Below, in pieces: positions 6,405 to 12,636 of a stretch of 12,636 nucleotides of DNA (positions are counted from its first letter, which is position 1; every line of letters starts with the position of its first letter). Below the pieces are notes generated by a model. The model was not told where the DNA came from and searched no databases. It saw only the letters and a program-made list of their open reading frames with translations. Both the position numbers and the translations under genes were made by a program. The DNA comes from Ruminococcus sp. (GTDB taxonomy: Bacteria; Bacillota; Clostridia; Oscillospirales; Ruminococcaceae). The stretch covers positions 1-12,636 of the forward strand of contig JAMPAO010000078.1 in assembly GCA_023667165.1 (NCBI GenBank), written 5' to 3'.

Positions 6405-7526
6405 ATGCGGGAAGAATACACCGTCGAACAGCTTGCAAGACCCGCTTTGAGGGAAAATAACAGCAAGAGGAAAAATCTGCTGGTGAATTTTTATCAGGCA
6501 AAGCATATCCCCGCCGTTCCCTCCCGAACGCTGAAGCTGTTCGGCAGCCTTGCCGCTCTTGCCGATACGGGGGACTGCGCCGCTGAGGAGATAATGGTCA
6601 TTGCTTTTGCGGAAACCGCAACTGCCATAGGCGCGGCAACTGCGGCGTATCTGGGCGGCTGCGTTTTTATGCACACATCCAGAGAGGATATCCCCGAAAA
6701 ATACCGTATCGCCGATTTCAGCGAGGAACACAGCCATGCCTCCGAGCAGTTCCTGTTTTCCCGAAGCGGCAGGGATATTTTCAAGGGGATAAAGCATATT
6801 ATCCTGACGGAGGACGAGCTTACAACGGGAAAAACCATGCTCAGCCTGATAAATATTTTAAGAAAAATGACGGACGGGGACTGCCGCTTTACCGCTCTTT
6901 CCATTATCGGAGGAATGGACGCGGACAGACTGGGGATCTTTGAAAGAGAGGGGATAGCCGTTCGCTGCCTTGCGCGGCTCGACGGTTCTCTCGGACTTAT
7001 GAACAGGGAGATGAGCATAACTCCGCTGCCCGATTCTCCGCCGGTCATGATATGTACGGACATCGTCAGAAGGGAGATCGGCGGAATGTCTGACCCGAGG
7101 CTCGGCGTTTTGTCCGCCGATTATCTGGAGGCCTGCGGGGATATGATATCCCGGGCAATGGAAATGCTCGCGCCGTTTATCGGGGAGGATTTTTCCGCGG
7201 ACGTTATCGGCACGGAGGAATGTATGTACCCTGCGGTAATGCTGGGATACCGTCTTGAAACGCTCGGGTGCGACGTGCGTTCCCATTCCGTTACCCGAAG
7301 TCCCATAGTTCCCGCCGAGGGGGAGGATTACCCCATTTATGAGCGGCACAGGCTGGTTAGCTTTTACGACGCGCGGCGAACGGTTTATATTTACGATCTC
7401 TACCCATGCGATATGACCGTTCTGCTGACCGATTCCGCCGATATACCTCCCGAAGCCGAAGAGCGGCTCGCGCAGGCTGTACGGTCGGAACGGCTCGTTA
7501 TAATACAATGGAAAGGGCAGGGGTGA
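6405..7526 (+). CDS. Phosphoribosyltransferase (PRTase_2) with C-terminal TRSP domain, Ter module
   Basis: This 373-aa protein has the two-domain layout of Ter-cluster phosphoribosyltransferases. The N-terminal half is a type I PRTase fold: AFAETATAIG (67-76) precedes a modified PRPP loop ILTEDELTTGKT (133-144), in which ED-x-x-TTGKT takes the place of the usual DDxxxTG. The C-terminal half (about 215-373) is the TRSP domain, and its name-giving motif is seen as SVTRSP at 295-300, with an IGTEECMYPA stretch at 268-277. The family is predicted to join a base-like group to PRPP in making a nucleoside-like metabolite; this has not been shown here. GGAGGAG (6391-6397), inside the end of the lyase gene, is 7 bases before the ATG. 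One base separates it from the lyase stop and ten from the next start, so it is the core of a tight operon. Confidence 0.9.
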   Translation: MREEYTVEQLARPALRENNSKRKNLLVNFYQAKHIPAVPSRTLKLFGSLAALADTGDCAAEEIMVIAFAETATAIGAATAAYLGGCVFMHTSREDIPEKYRIADFSEEHSHASEQFLFSRSGRDIFKGIKHIILTEDELTTGKTMLSLINILRKMTDGDCRFTALSIIGGMDADRLGIFEREGIAVRCLARLDGSLGLMNREMSITPLPDSPPVMICTDIVRREIGGMSDPRLGVLSADYLEACGDMISRAMEMLAPFIGEDFSADVIGTEECMYPAVMLGYRLETLGCDVRSHSVTRSPIVPAEGEDYPIYERHRLVSFYDARRTVYIYDLYPCDMTVLLTDSADIPPEAEERLAQAVRSERLVIIQWKGQG

Positions 7527-7536
7527 CAGCGAGAGC

Positions 7537-8604
7537 ATGAAAACGGTTCAGACCACCTACAGGGCGGAGGACGTAACTCTTCTGCTGAAGGACATATCGG
7601 GAATGATAGATCCGCTGCCGGCGGAGGAAAGGGAAAAATTTATCCGTTCGGGAACTCATTACTGCGAAATGCTGCCCCTTGAATACCGTCCGTCGGAGGA
7701 TTATCTGAAACAGTACAGGTATGCTCTGGACAATTTTTCGGGGCATACGGCAAAAGCCGTATCCGTTCTTGCGGAGATGATATACCGCGTCAAAAAGCAG
7801 CCGGTGCTTGTTTCTCTCGCAAGGGCGGGTCTGCCTGCGGGAATACTTATAAAGCGGTATCTTGAAAGGAAGTACGGCATTTCCGTTCCCCATTTCGGCA
7901 TCTCCGTAATAAGGGGACGGGGGATAGACAAAAACGCCATGAAATATATTCTGGGGAGCTTTGCCCCCGAAAGGATACAGTTCGTCGACGGCTGGACGGG
8001 AAAGGGCGCTATACAAAGACAGCTTGCCGAGGCTCTTTCTCCCGAAGAATACGAGGGCGTTGACAAAAGGCTCGCGGTATTGGCGGATCCCGCAAACGTC
8101 ACTGCTCTTTGCGGAACTCACGATGATTTCCTTATTGCCAGCTCCTGCCTAAATTCCACCGTATCGGGACTTGTGAGCAGAACGGTGCTGCGGGACGATC
8201 TCATCGGTGAAAACGATTTCCACGGAGCGGTGTATTACGGCGGTTTGCTGGAGGAGGACAGATCCTACGAGTTTATAGACAGGGTCGAGCGTGAAATGAC
8301 ATACGGATCGGCTGAAGTCCCATTAGAGGGCATAGGTGACGTTTCCGGCTATGAGGAGGCGGAGGATATAGGGCGCTCTCTCGGCATTGACGACATAAAT
8401 CTCATAAAGCCGGGGATAGGAGAAACCACAAGGGTGCTTCTGCGGAGAATGCCTTACAGGATACTTATCGCAAGGGACTGTCCGGAGATCTATATAAGCC
8501 ATATACTGGCTCTGGCAAGGGAGAAAAACGTTCCTGCGGAGGAATATCCTTTAAAAAATTACCGAAGCTGCGGAATTATAAAAAATACGCCCTCCGACGC
8601 GTGA
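7537..8604 (+). CDS. StiP-family phosphoribosyltransferase-like protein with C-terminal PELOTA domain, Ter module
   Basis: This 355-aa protein matches the StiP family, named as a putative cysteine protease in some databases but re-interpreted as a PRTase linked to Ter stress genes. It shows VSLARAGLPAG (92-102), the PRPP-loop-like FVDGWTGKGA (149-158) and the conserved CLNSTVSGLVSRTV segment (204-217; C204 is the residue behind the protease name). Residues from about 283 to 350, including TRVLLRRMPYRILI and ending SCGIIKN, fit the PELOTA RNA-binding-type domain found at this position in the family. Its predicted role is a second PRPP-dependent step or base handling in the pathway. The ribosome binding site is weak: AGGGG is 12-13 bases before the ATG, so translation may rely on coupling to the gene before it. 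Confidence 0.9.
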   Translation: MKTVQTTYRAEDVTLLLKDISGMIDPLPAEEREKFIRSGTHYCEMLPLEYRPSEDYLKQYRYALDNFSGHTAKAVSVLAEMIYRVKKQPVLVSLARAGLPAGILIKRYLERKYGISVPHFGISVIRGRGIDKNAMKYILGSFAPERIQFVDGWTGKGAIQRQLAEALSPEEYEGVDKRLAVLADPANVTALCGTHDDFLIASSCLNSTVSGLVSRTVLRDDLIGENDFHGAVYYGGLLEEDRSYEFIDRVEREMTYGSAEVPLEGIGDVSGYEEAEDIGRSLGIDDINLIKPGIGETTRVLLRRMPYRILIARDCPEIYISHILALAREKNVPAEEYPLKNYRSCGIIKNTPSDA

Positions 8605-8617
8605 CGGGGTGATGAGT

Positions 8618-9409
8618 ATGTTATTTTTATCCGATCTGGACAACACTCTTATATTTTCTTACAAAAAGCTTTCTTCCCGAAATATCTGTGTTGAAAAAAA
8701 GGACGGCAGGGAGCTTTCCTATATGACCCGCCGGGGAGCGGAGCTGTTTGAAAAACTTGCCGGAAGGATCACTTTCGTGCCCGTTACAACCCGGTCGCTG
8801 GAGCAGTACGGCAGAATAGTCTTTCCGGGGGGATTTGTGCCGGAATACGCCGTTGCGGACAACGGAGCAAACCTGCTGATAAACGGCAGACCGGATAGGG
8901 AGTGGTTTGATTCCTTTAAGGACGTTATAGAGGAAAGCATGGATGAGCTGCGGGCGGCGGAAGAATATCTGAAAAAATGCCCCGAAACATATTTTGACAT
9001 ACGGCTTGTGGACAGCGTTTTTTTATTTACAAAGGTACGCGATCCGCAGAGAGTGAGCAGGGATCTTACACAGCGGATATTGCCCAAGAAAACGTCGGTG
9101 TTCGTCAACGGTGACAAGCTGTACGTTGTTCCCGAGGGCATAAGCAAGGAGAACGCCCTGAAAAAGCTGCGGCTCATGCTGCGCCCCGATATTACGGCGG
9201 CGGCGGGCGACAGTCTTTTCGACGCGGGTATGCTTGCCGCAGCCGATATTGCGGTGATAAAAAACGGAGAGCTTTCGGGCATGAGGATAAACAGCCGCAG
9301 TATAGAGGAAACCGAGGGGGACGATCCCGATTTTGTACTTGACACGGCGGAAAGAATGGCTTATAATATAGATGATCTGCTTGATATGCAGCGGAAAGGA
9401 AGATCCTGA
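8618..9409 (+). CDS. HAD-superfamily phosphatase of the Ter module
   Basis: This 263-aa HAD hydrolase of the Cof/sucrose-phosphatase-like type has all four motifs: SDLDNT (5-10; D6 nucleophile, D8 acid/base), PVTTRS (55-60), K177 in SKENALKKL, and AAGDSLFDAGM (195-205; D198 and D202 bind Mg). A cap domain of about 80-175 lies between motifs II and III. In Ter clusters such enzymes accompany the lyase and PRTases and probably remove a phosphate from the pathway product. The start is ATG at 8618, since GGGGTG (8606-8611) is 6 bases before it; in-frame GTG 8609 and ATG 8612 overlap that site. Its TGA (9407-9409) shares one base with the aroQ ATG, which couples this module to aroQ translation. 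Confidence 0.92.
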   Translation: MLFLSDLDNTLIFSYKKLSSRNICVEKKDGRELSYMTRRGAELFEKLAGRITFVPVTTRSLEQYGRIVFPGGFVPEYAVADNGANLLINGRPDREWFDSFKDVIEESMDELRAAEEYLKKCPETYFDIRLVDSVFLFTKVRDPQRVSRDLTQRILPKKTSVFVNGDKLYVVPEGISKENALKKLRLMLRPDITAAAGDSLFDAGMLAAADIAVIKNGELSGMRINSRSIEETEGDDPDFVLDTAERMAYNIDDLLDMQRKGRS

Positions 9410-9849
9410 TGAAAGTTCTTGTGATAAACGGACCCAATCTCAACCTTTTGGGTGAAAGAGAACCGGGGACATACGGCACGGACAGCTACGAAAGTATCTG
9501 CGCGGAAATAAAAAGCAAGGCGGAGGAGCTTGGATTTGACGGGTGCGAATGCTTTCAGTCAAATCACGAGGGGGATATTGTGGACAGGATACACGCAGCA
9601 AGAAAGGAATACGGCGGAATAGTTCTGAACGCGGGAGCGTACACTCACTACAGCTATGCAATAAGGGACGCCATAGCCGCGGTAAGGATACCCGTTATAG
9701 AGGTGCATATGTCCAATATCCACAGCAGGGAGGAGTTCAGACATCACTCGGTGATCTCGGAGGTGTGCGCGGGTCAGATAGTGGGTTTCGGCAAGGAAAG
9801 CTATATGCTGGCTCTTCACGCAGTAAAAAATATGACCGCAAAGCTTTGA
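9409..9849 (+). CDS. aroQ: Type II 3-dehydroquinate dehydratase
   Basis: AroQ converts 3-dehydroquinate to 3-dehydroshikimate, the third step of the shikimate pathway. The 146-aa length is normal for the dodecameric type II enzyme. Active-site residues are visible: NGPNLNLLGERE (7-18, with R17 on the flexible lid), the catalytic Tyr22 in GTYG, N74 in LNAGAYTH, H100 in IEVHMSN and R111 in EEFRHHS. The HAD gene ends on the first base of its start codon, and GGAAAGGAAGA lies in the HAD 3' end as ribosome binding site. The M24 peptidase follows 20 bases later. No promoter was seen inside the HAD 3' end, so transcription may come from the Ter-type operon, at least in part. Confidence 0.97.
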   Translation: MKVLVINGPNLNLLGEREPGTYGTDSYESICAEIKSKAEELGFDGCECFQSNHEGDIVDRIHAARKEYGGIVLNAGAYTHYSYAIRDAIAAVRIPVIEVHMSNIHSREEFRHHSVISEVCAGQIVGFGKESYMLALHAVKNMTAKL

Positions 9850-9869
9850 AAGGAAAGAGGAGATAACGA

Positions 9870-10937
9870 ATGACGCGTATCGAAAGACTGCAAAGCAGGC
9901 TGCCCGCAGGCTGCTGCGCTCTTATTACATCTGATATAAACAGGCGCTACTTTACGGGAATGAAGTCCTCGGCGGGAGCGGCGCTGATATTTCCCGAAAG
10001 AGCTTATCTGCTCATAGATTTCCGATACGTCGAAAAGGCGCGGGAAACCGCTGTCGGCTGCGAAGTAGTGCAGTGTTCCCGTTTGTACGACGATATCCTC
10101 CGCCTTGCAAAGGACGGGGGAGCGGAACGGATATGGATAGAGAGCGGCTGCGTTACGTTATCCCAGTACGGCAGCATGAAAAAGGCGCTGGACGGATCTT
10201 TGACGGTATGCCCCGACTCGCCTTTGAGCAGTATAGTCACCGAAATGCGGCAGATAAAATCGGAGGAGGAGATAGAGCTTATCGCCAAGGCGCAGCGGAT
10301 CGCCGAAAAGGCTCTTGAGGACGCCTTTGACTACATCGGGGAGGGGGTTACGGAAAGGGAGATCGCCCTGTTCCTCAACGACAGAATGCTGCGGTCGGGA
10401 GCGGAGGAGCTGTCCTTTGAAACTATCGTCCTAAGCGGAAAAAATACATCCATGCCTCACGGCGTTCCCTCGGACAAACCCGTGCGAAAGGGCGAGCTTA
10501 TTTTGATGGACTTCGGCGCGGTCTGCGGCGGATATCACAGCGACATGACAAGGACCGTTGCGCTGGGAGAGCCGGAACCCGAAGCGGTAAGGGTCTGCAA
10601 TATCGTTCTTCAAGCGCAGGAAAAGGCTCTTGCGGCGGCAAAGGCGGGCATTACGGGCAGAGAGCTGGACAAGATCGCAAGAGATCATATAGCGGCTAAC
10701 GGCTTCGGGGATAATTTCGGCCACGGTCTGGGTCACAGCGCGGGAATGGAGATACACGAAACTCCCTGCGCCAATACAAGGGACGAAACCGTCCTTAAGG
10801 AAAATATGATAATGACCGTGGAACCCGGTATATATATCCCCGGGAAATTCGGCGTAAGGATCGAGGATATTACGGTAATAAAGGCGGATAACTGTGTAAA
10901 TTTAACAAATGCGCCGAAAAATCTGATAAAATTATAA
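9870..10937 (+). CDS. M24-family Xaa-Pro-type aminopeptidase
   Basis: The 355-aa protein is a cytoplasmic metallopeptidase of the pita-bread fold (aminopeptidase P/PepQ/YqhT type), which removes N-terminal residues before proline or cleaves Xaa-Pro dipeptides. A creatinase-type N-terminal domain (1 to about 125) precedes the catalytic domain. The five metal ligands are present: D214 (LMDFGA), D225 (HSDMTRT), H289 (GHSAGMEIHE, with H296 also conserved), E318 (TVEPGIY) and E332 (VRIEDI). GAGGAG lies 7 bases before the ATG. It follows aroQ by 20 bases and precedes the efp promoter. The aroQ - peptidase - efp order is common in Clostridia; a link to EF-P, which helps ribosomes at polyproline stretches, is suggestive but unproven. 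Whether it is aminopeptidase or dipeptidase cannot be decided from sequence. Confidence 0.94.
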   Translation: MTRIERLQSRLPAGCCALITSDINRRYFTGMKSSAGAALIFPERAYLLIDFRYVEKARETAVGCEVVQCSRLYDDILRLAKDGGAERIWIESGCVTLSQYGSMKKALDGSLTVCPDSPLSSIVTEMRQIKSEEEIELIAKAQRIAEKALEDAFDYIGEGVTEREIALFLNDRMLRSGAEELSFETIVLSGKNTSMPHGVPSDKPVRKGELILMDFGAVCGGYHSDMTRTVALGEPEPEAVRVCNIVLQAQEKALAAAKAGITGRELDKIARDHIAANGFGDNFGHGLGHSAGMEIHETPCANTRDETVLKENMIMTVEPGIYIPGKFGVRIEDITVIKADNCVNLTNAPKNLIKL

Positions 10938-10945
10938 AAAAGGTA

Positions 10946-10974
10946 TTGCATTCGTTTGAGAAATGTGATATGAT
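10946..10974 (+). promoter_or_regulatory. Sigma-A promoter of efp
   Basis: TTGCAT (10946-10951) and TATGAT (10969-10974) are separated by 17 bases and start just after the peptidase stop. The start site would be near 10981, giving a leader of about 92 bases before efp. In that leader GTCCGT (11020-11025) and ACGGGC (11032-11037) can pair around a TTCGGT loop, too small to call a known regulatory RNA. Confidence 0.72.
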
Positions 10975-11072
10975 ATATTTGTATACCGATTATTTTTAAT
11001 GGGATTACTTTCCGTGCAGGTCCGTTTCGGTACGGGCAGGATCGGTCAGTATGATAATATGGAGGTTTAAAT

Positions 11073-11630
11073 ATGATTACAGCAGGTGATTTCAGAAACG
11101 GAATGACTTTTGAGGAGGACGGAAACGTTCTTCAGATAGTAGAGTTCCAGCACGTAAAGCCGGGCAAGGGAGCGGCTTTTGTAAGAACAAAGATCAAGAA
11201 CGTTATTACAGGCTCGGTGGTTGAAAAGAGCTATAACCCTTCCGCCAAGTTCCCTACGGCGTTCGTTGAGAGAAAGGATATGGAATATTCCTACAGCGAC
11301 GGCGATCTGTACTATTTTATGGATCCCGAAACATATGAGCAGACCCCTATCAGCTCCTCCGAACTGGGCGACAGCTTTAAGTTTGTCAAGGAGCAGATGA
11401 TCTGCAAGGTATGCTCGTATAAAGGCAAGGTTTTCGCCGTGGAGCCTCCCAACTTTGTGGAGCTTCAGGTAACTCAGACCGATCCCGGATTTAAGGGCGA
11501 TACCGCCACAAACGCAACAAAACCCGCCACCCTTGAAACGGGCGCGGAGATAAAGGTTCCCCTGTTCATCAACGAGGGCGATATGATAAGGATCGACACG
11601 CGTACGGGCGAGTACATGGAAAGAGCGTAA
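11073..11630 (+). CDS. efp: Translation elongation factor P
   Basis: EF-P binds ribosomes stalled on consecutive prolines and promotes peptide bond formation. The 185-aa length and three-domain layout are normal: a KOW-like N-terminal domain with the tip loop KPGKGAAFVRTK (29-40; K32 is the residue that is modified in many bacteria), then two OB-fold domains with EPPNFVELQVTQTDPG at about 128-143 and the C-terminal signature GDMIRIDTRTGEYMERA. GGAGGT lies 7 bases before the ATG. It has its own promoter behind the M24 peptidase gene. No gene for a K32-modifying enzyme is visible in the window. Confidence 0.98.
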   Translation: MITAGDFRNGMTFEEDGNVLQIVEFQHVKPGKGAAFVRTKIKNVITGSVVEKSYNPSAKFPTAFVERKDMEYSYSDGDLYYFMDPETYEQTPISSSELGDSFKFVKEQMICKVCSYKGKVFAVEPPNFVELQVTQTDPGFKGDTATNATKPATLETGAEIKVPLFINEGDMIRIDTRTGEYMERA

Positions 11631-11746
11631 GCTCCGTATATTTCGTGAACGCTGATAATACTTCGGTTTCACAATGCTGACGGGCGCTTTCCCGATTTGG
11701 GGTGCGCCGGCGCTGTACGGGCATTTCGGAACGAAACTATGAAACG

Positions 11747-11769
11747 GCAGGAGGCAGCTTGCCGCCTGC
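11747..11769 (+). other. Leader hairpin before the zinc-ribbon gene
   Basis: GCAGGAGGC (11747-11755) and GCCGCCTGC (11761-11769) pair around an AGCTT loop with one internal A-G mismatch. There is no T run after it, so it is not a normal intrinsic terminator. It ends about 13 bases before the ribosome binding site of the next gene and could affect its translation or stabilise a processed mRNA end. No promoter could be assigned in the 163-base gap after efp. Confidence 0.4.
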
Positions 11770-11793
11770 GGATCGATGAGAGGAGCAGCTTTT

Positions 11794-12282
11794 ATGGAAT
11801 TCAAGACACTTTCGGAAAAGGTCGCTTATTTGAAGGGACTTATGGAAGGACTTGACAAGGACGACAAGGTCATAGCTCTTATGAGCGATATAATGTTCGA
11901 TATGGCTAAGGAGATCGAAAGGCTCAAGAACAATATGGAGGAGATATCCGAGGTCGTGGACGTTATCGACGAGGATCTGGGAGAGATCGAAAAGGATTTC
12001 TATGAGATCGACGAGGACGACAGCGACTGCGGCTGTCACCATCTTGACGAATGCGAATATGATGATGACGAGGATAGTGATTATGACGGGGAGGATTATG
12101 ACGACCTTTTTGACGAAGAAGAGTACGAGGTCGTATGTCCCAACTGCTCGAATACCATCGTTCTCAATGAGGCAATGATCGAGGAAGGCTCTATTTCCTG
12201 TCCGAACTGCAATATGCTCCTTGAGTTCGACTTTGACGATACCGACGAGGAGGATACGTCTTCCGACAGCTCGGAGGAGTGA
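11794..12282 (+). CDS. CD1247-like acidic helical protein with C-terminal zinc ribbon
   Basis: This 162-aa protein has the layout of Clostridia proteins named for CD1247 of Clostridioides difficile. An N-terminal helical domain (MEFKTLSEKVAYLKGLMEGL, then heptad-like helices to about 72) is followed by a very acidic linker (about 73-112), a zinc ribbon with CPNC at 115-118 and CPNC at 136-139, and an acidic Asp/Ser/Glu tail. A further Cys/His cluster, CGCHHLDEC at 79-87, may bind metal. No enzymatic motif is seen; a role as a cytoplasmic adaptor or transcription/translation-related factor is only inferred from the zinc ribbon and the efp neighbourhood. The start is ATG at 11794 because AGAGGAG is 8-9 bases upstream; the in-frame ATG at 11776 has no site and would place that ribosome binding site inside the gene. 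Confidence 0.88.
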   Translation: MEFKTLSEKVAYLKGLMEGLDKDDKVIALMSDIMFDMAKEIERLKNNMEEISEVVDVIDEDLGEIEKDFYEIDEDDSDCGCHHLDECEYDDDEDSDYDGEDYDDLFDEEEYEVVCPNCSNTIVLNEAMIEEGSISCPNCNMLLEFDFDDTDEEDTSSDSSEE

Positions 12283-12307
12283 CGTAGATTTCCGACCAAA
12301 ATAATAT
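12279..12307 (+). promoter_or_regulatory. Weak promoter candidate for the riboswitch transcript
   Basis: GTGACG (12279-12284, overlapping the zinc-ribbon gene stop) and TAATAT (12302-12307) are 17 bases apart, each with four of six consensus bases. It is the best candidate upstream of the riboswitch, but readthrough from the previous gene is equally possible because no terminator with a T run separates them. The short hairpin GCGGGA/TCCCGC at 12324-12338 would lie in the leader. Confidence 0.28.
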
Positions 12308-12342
12308 TATCTAAAGCTATGCAGCGGGATTTTCCCGCCGCA

Positions 12343-12468
12343 GTTTCGGGGCGGGGTGCAATTCCCCACCGGCGGTAAAGTCCGCGAGCCGCTTGCCTTT
12401 GCACATAAGGGCGGCGGCATGATTCGGTGAAATTCCGAAACCGACGGTATAGTCCGGATGGAAGAAAC
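12343..12468 (+). promoter_or_regulatory. FMN riboswitch (RFN element)
   Basis: The conserved RFN core is present in order: the P1 5' arm GTTTC with TCGGGGC (12343-12351), GGGGTGCAATTCCCCACC (P2), GGCGGTAAAGTCCGCGAGCC (P3), a variable arm, then GATTCGGTGAAATTCCG, AACCGACGGTATAGTCCGG and ATGGAAGAAAC, whose GAAAC (12464-12468) closes P1. FMN binding to this aptamer turns off riboflavin synthesis or uptake genes. An intrinsic terminator 30 bases further on indicates transcriptional control. The controlled gene lies beyond the window; ribU or a rib operon gene is expected. Confidence 0.97.
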
Positions 12469-12494
12469 ACAGCAAGCTATTTTACTGCGTTTGT

Positions 12495-12533
12495 AAAAAA
12501 ATGCCCGTGAAACGTTTTTTCACGGGCATTTTT
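12495..12533 (+). terminator. Riboswitch-controlled intrinsic terminator
   Basis: ATGCCCGTGAAA (12501-12512) and TTTCACGGGCAT (12518-12529) form a perfect 12-bp stem with loop CGTTT, followed by a T run (12529-12533). An A run (12495-12500) lies before the stem. It is the expression platform of the FMN riboswitch: with FMN bound this hairpin should form and stop transcription. The A and T runs on both sides would let it act on the opposite strand as well. Confidence 0.93.
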
Positions 12534-12636
12534 ACGTACTGTACAACGGAAAAAAGTAAAAAAAGCATATCAGCGGTCGGACGCAGGCAAGGCGAGGCAA
12601 AAGTTTCGCCCGCCTTTTCAAAGGCGGCAGGGGTCA
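12534..12636. other. Leader between riboswitch terminator and right edge; perfect hairpin, no gene
   Basis: No start codon with a ribosome binding site is seen. CCGCCTTT (12610-12617) and AAAGGCGG (12620-12627) form a perfect inverted repeat in a GC-rich stretch that begins near 12572 with GCGGTCGGACGCAGG. Its texture differs from the A-rich leader just before it, so it may be the start of a dispersed intergenic repeat. The window ends before this can be tested. Confidence 0.4.

Noticed and set aside
6858..8121. Minus-strand open frames opposite the PRTase and StiP genes
   Set aside because: They are shadows of strongly supported plus-strand genes, rich in His, Arg and Pro, with no initiation signals.
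12324..12338. Hairpin GCGGGA/TCCCGC as terminator of the zinc-ribbon gene
   Set aside because: The stem is only six base pairs and is followed by GC-rich sequence instead of a T run.

Overview
The window looks like a piece of a mid-GC Clostridia chromosome, most likely a Ruminococcus-like member of the Oscillospiraceae. The reasons are strong GGAGG-type ribosome binding sites, sigma-A promoters, frequent TTG/GTG starts, an FMN riboswitch with an intrinsic terminator, an aroQ - M24 peptidase - efp gene order, and a CD1247-like acidic zinc-ribbon protein after efp. The genus is inferred from overall protein character, not from a marker gene.

Layout. Bases 1-544 (+) are the end of a phage-type segment: the tail of an unassigned ORF and a clear phage holin, closed by a strong hairpin at 553-588. 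Bases 709-5070 (-) form a leftward gene string. Reading with transcription, it holds a GNAT acetyltransferase fused to an unassigned C-terminal region, tsaE, tsaB (t6A tRNA modification), an unrecognised 317-aa protein and a cytoplasmic GH113 beta-mannanase-type glycosidase. A good sigma-A promoter at 5101-5129 drives at least the first three.

Bases 5367-9409 (+) are the most interesting part: a four-gene operon of a CitE-like C-C bond lyase, a phosphoribosyltransferase with a TRSP domain, a StiP-type phosphoribosyltransferase/PELOTA protein, and a HAD phosphatase. This gene set is the predicted nucleoside-like-metabolite module known from tellurite-resistance (Ter) stress loci. Here it has no TerD, TerC or ATP-grasp gene beside it. 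It is preceded by a perfect consensus promoter (TTGACA, 17 bp, TATAAT) and a perfect 6-3-6 palindrome over the expected transcription start, which looks like a repressor operator. The HAD stop codon overlaps the start of aroQ (type II dehydroquinase), so the stress-type operon runs directly into aroQ and an M24 Xaa-Pro-type peptidase.

Bases 10946-12282 (+) carry efp with its own promoter, then a CD1247-like zinc-ribbon protein. Bases 12343-12533 hold an FMN (RFN) riboswitch and its terminator; the regulated gene, presumably for riboflavin uptake or synthesis, starts beyond the window. The last 100 bases hold no visible gene, only a small perfect hairpin that may belong to a dispersed repeat.
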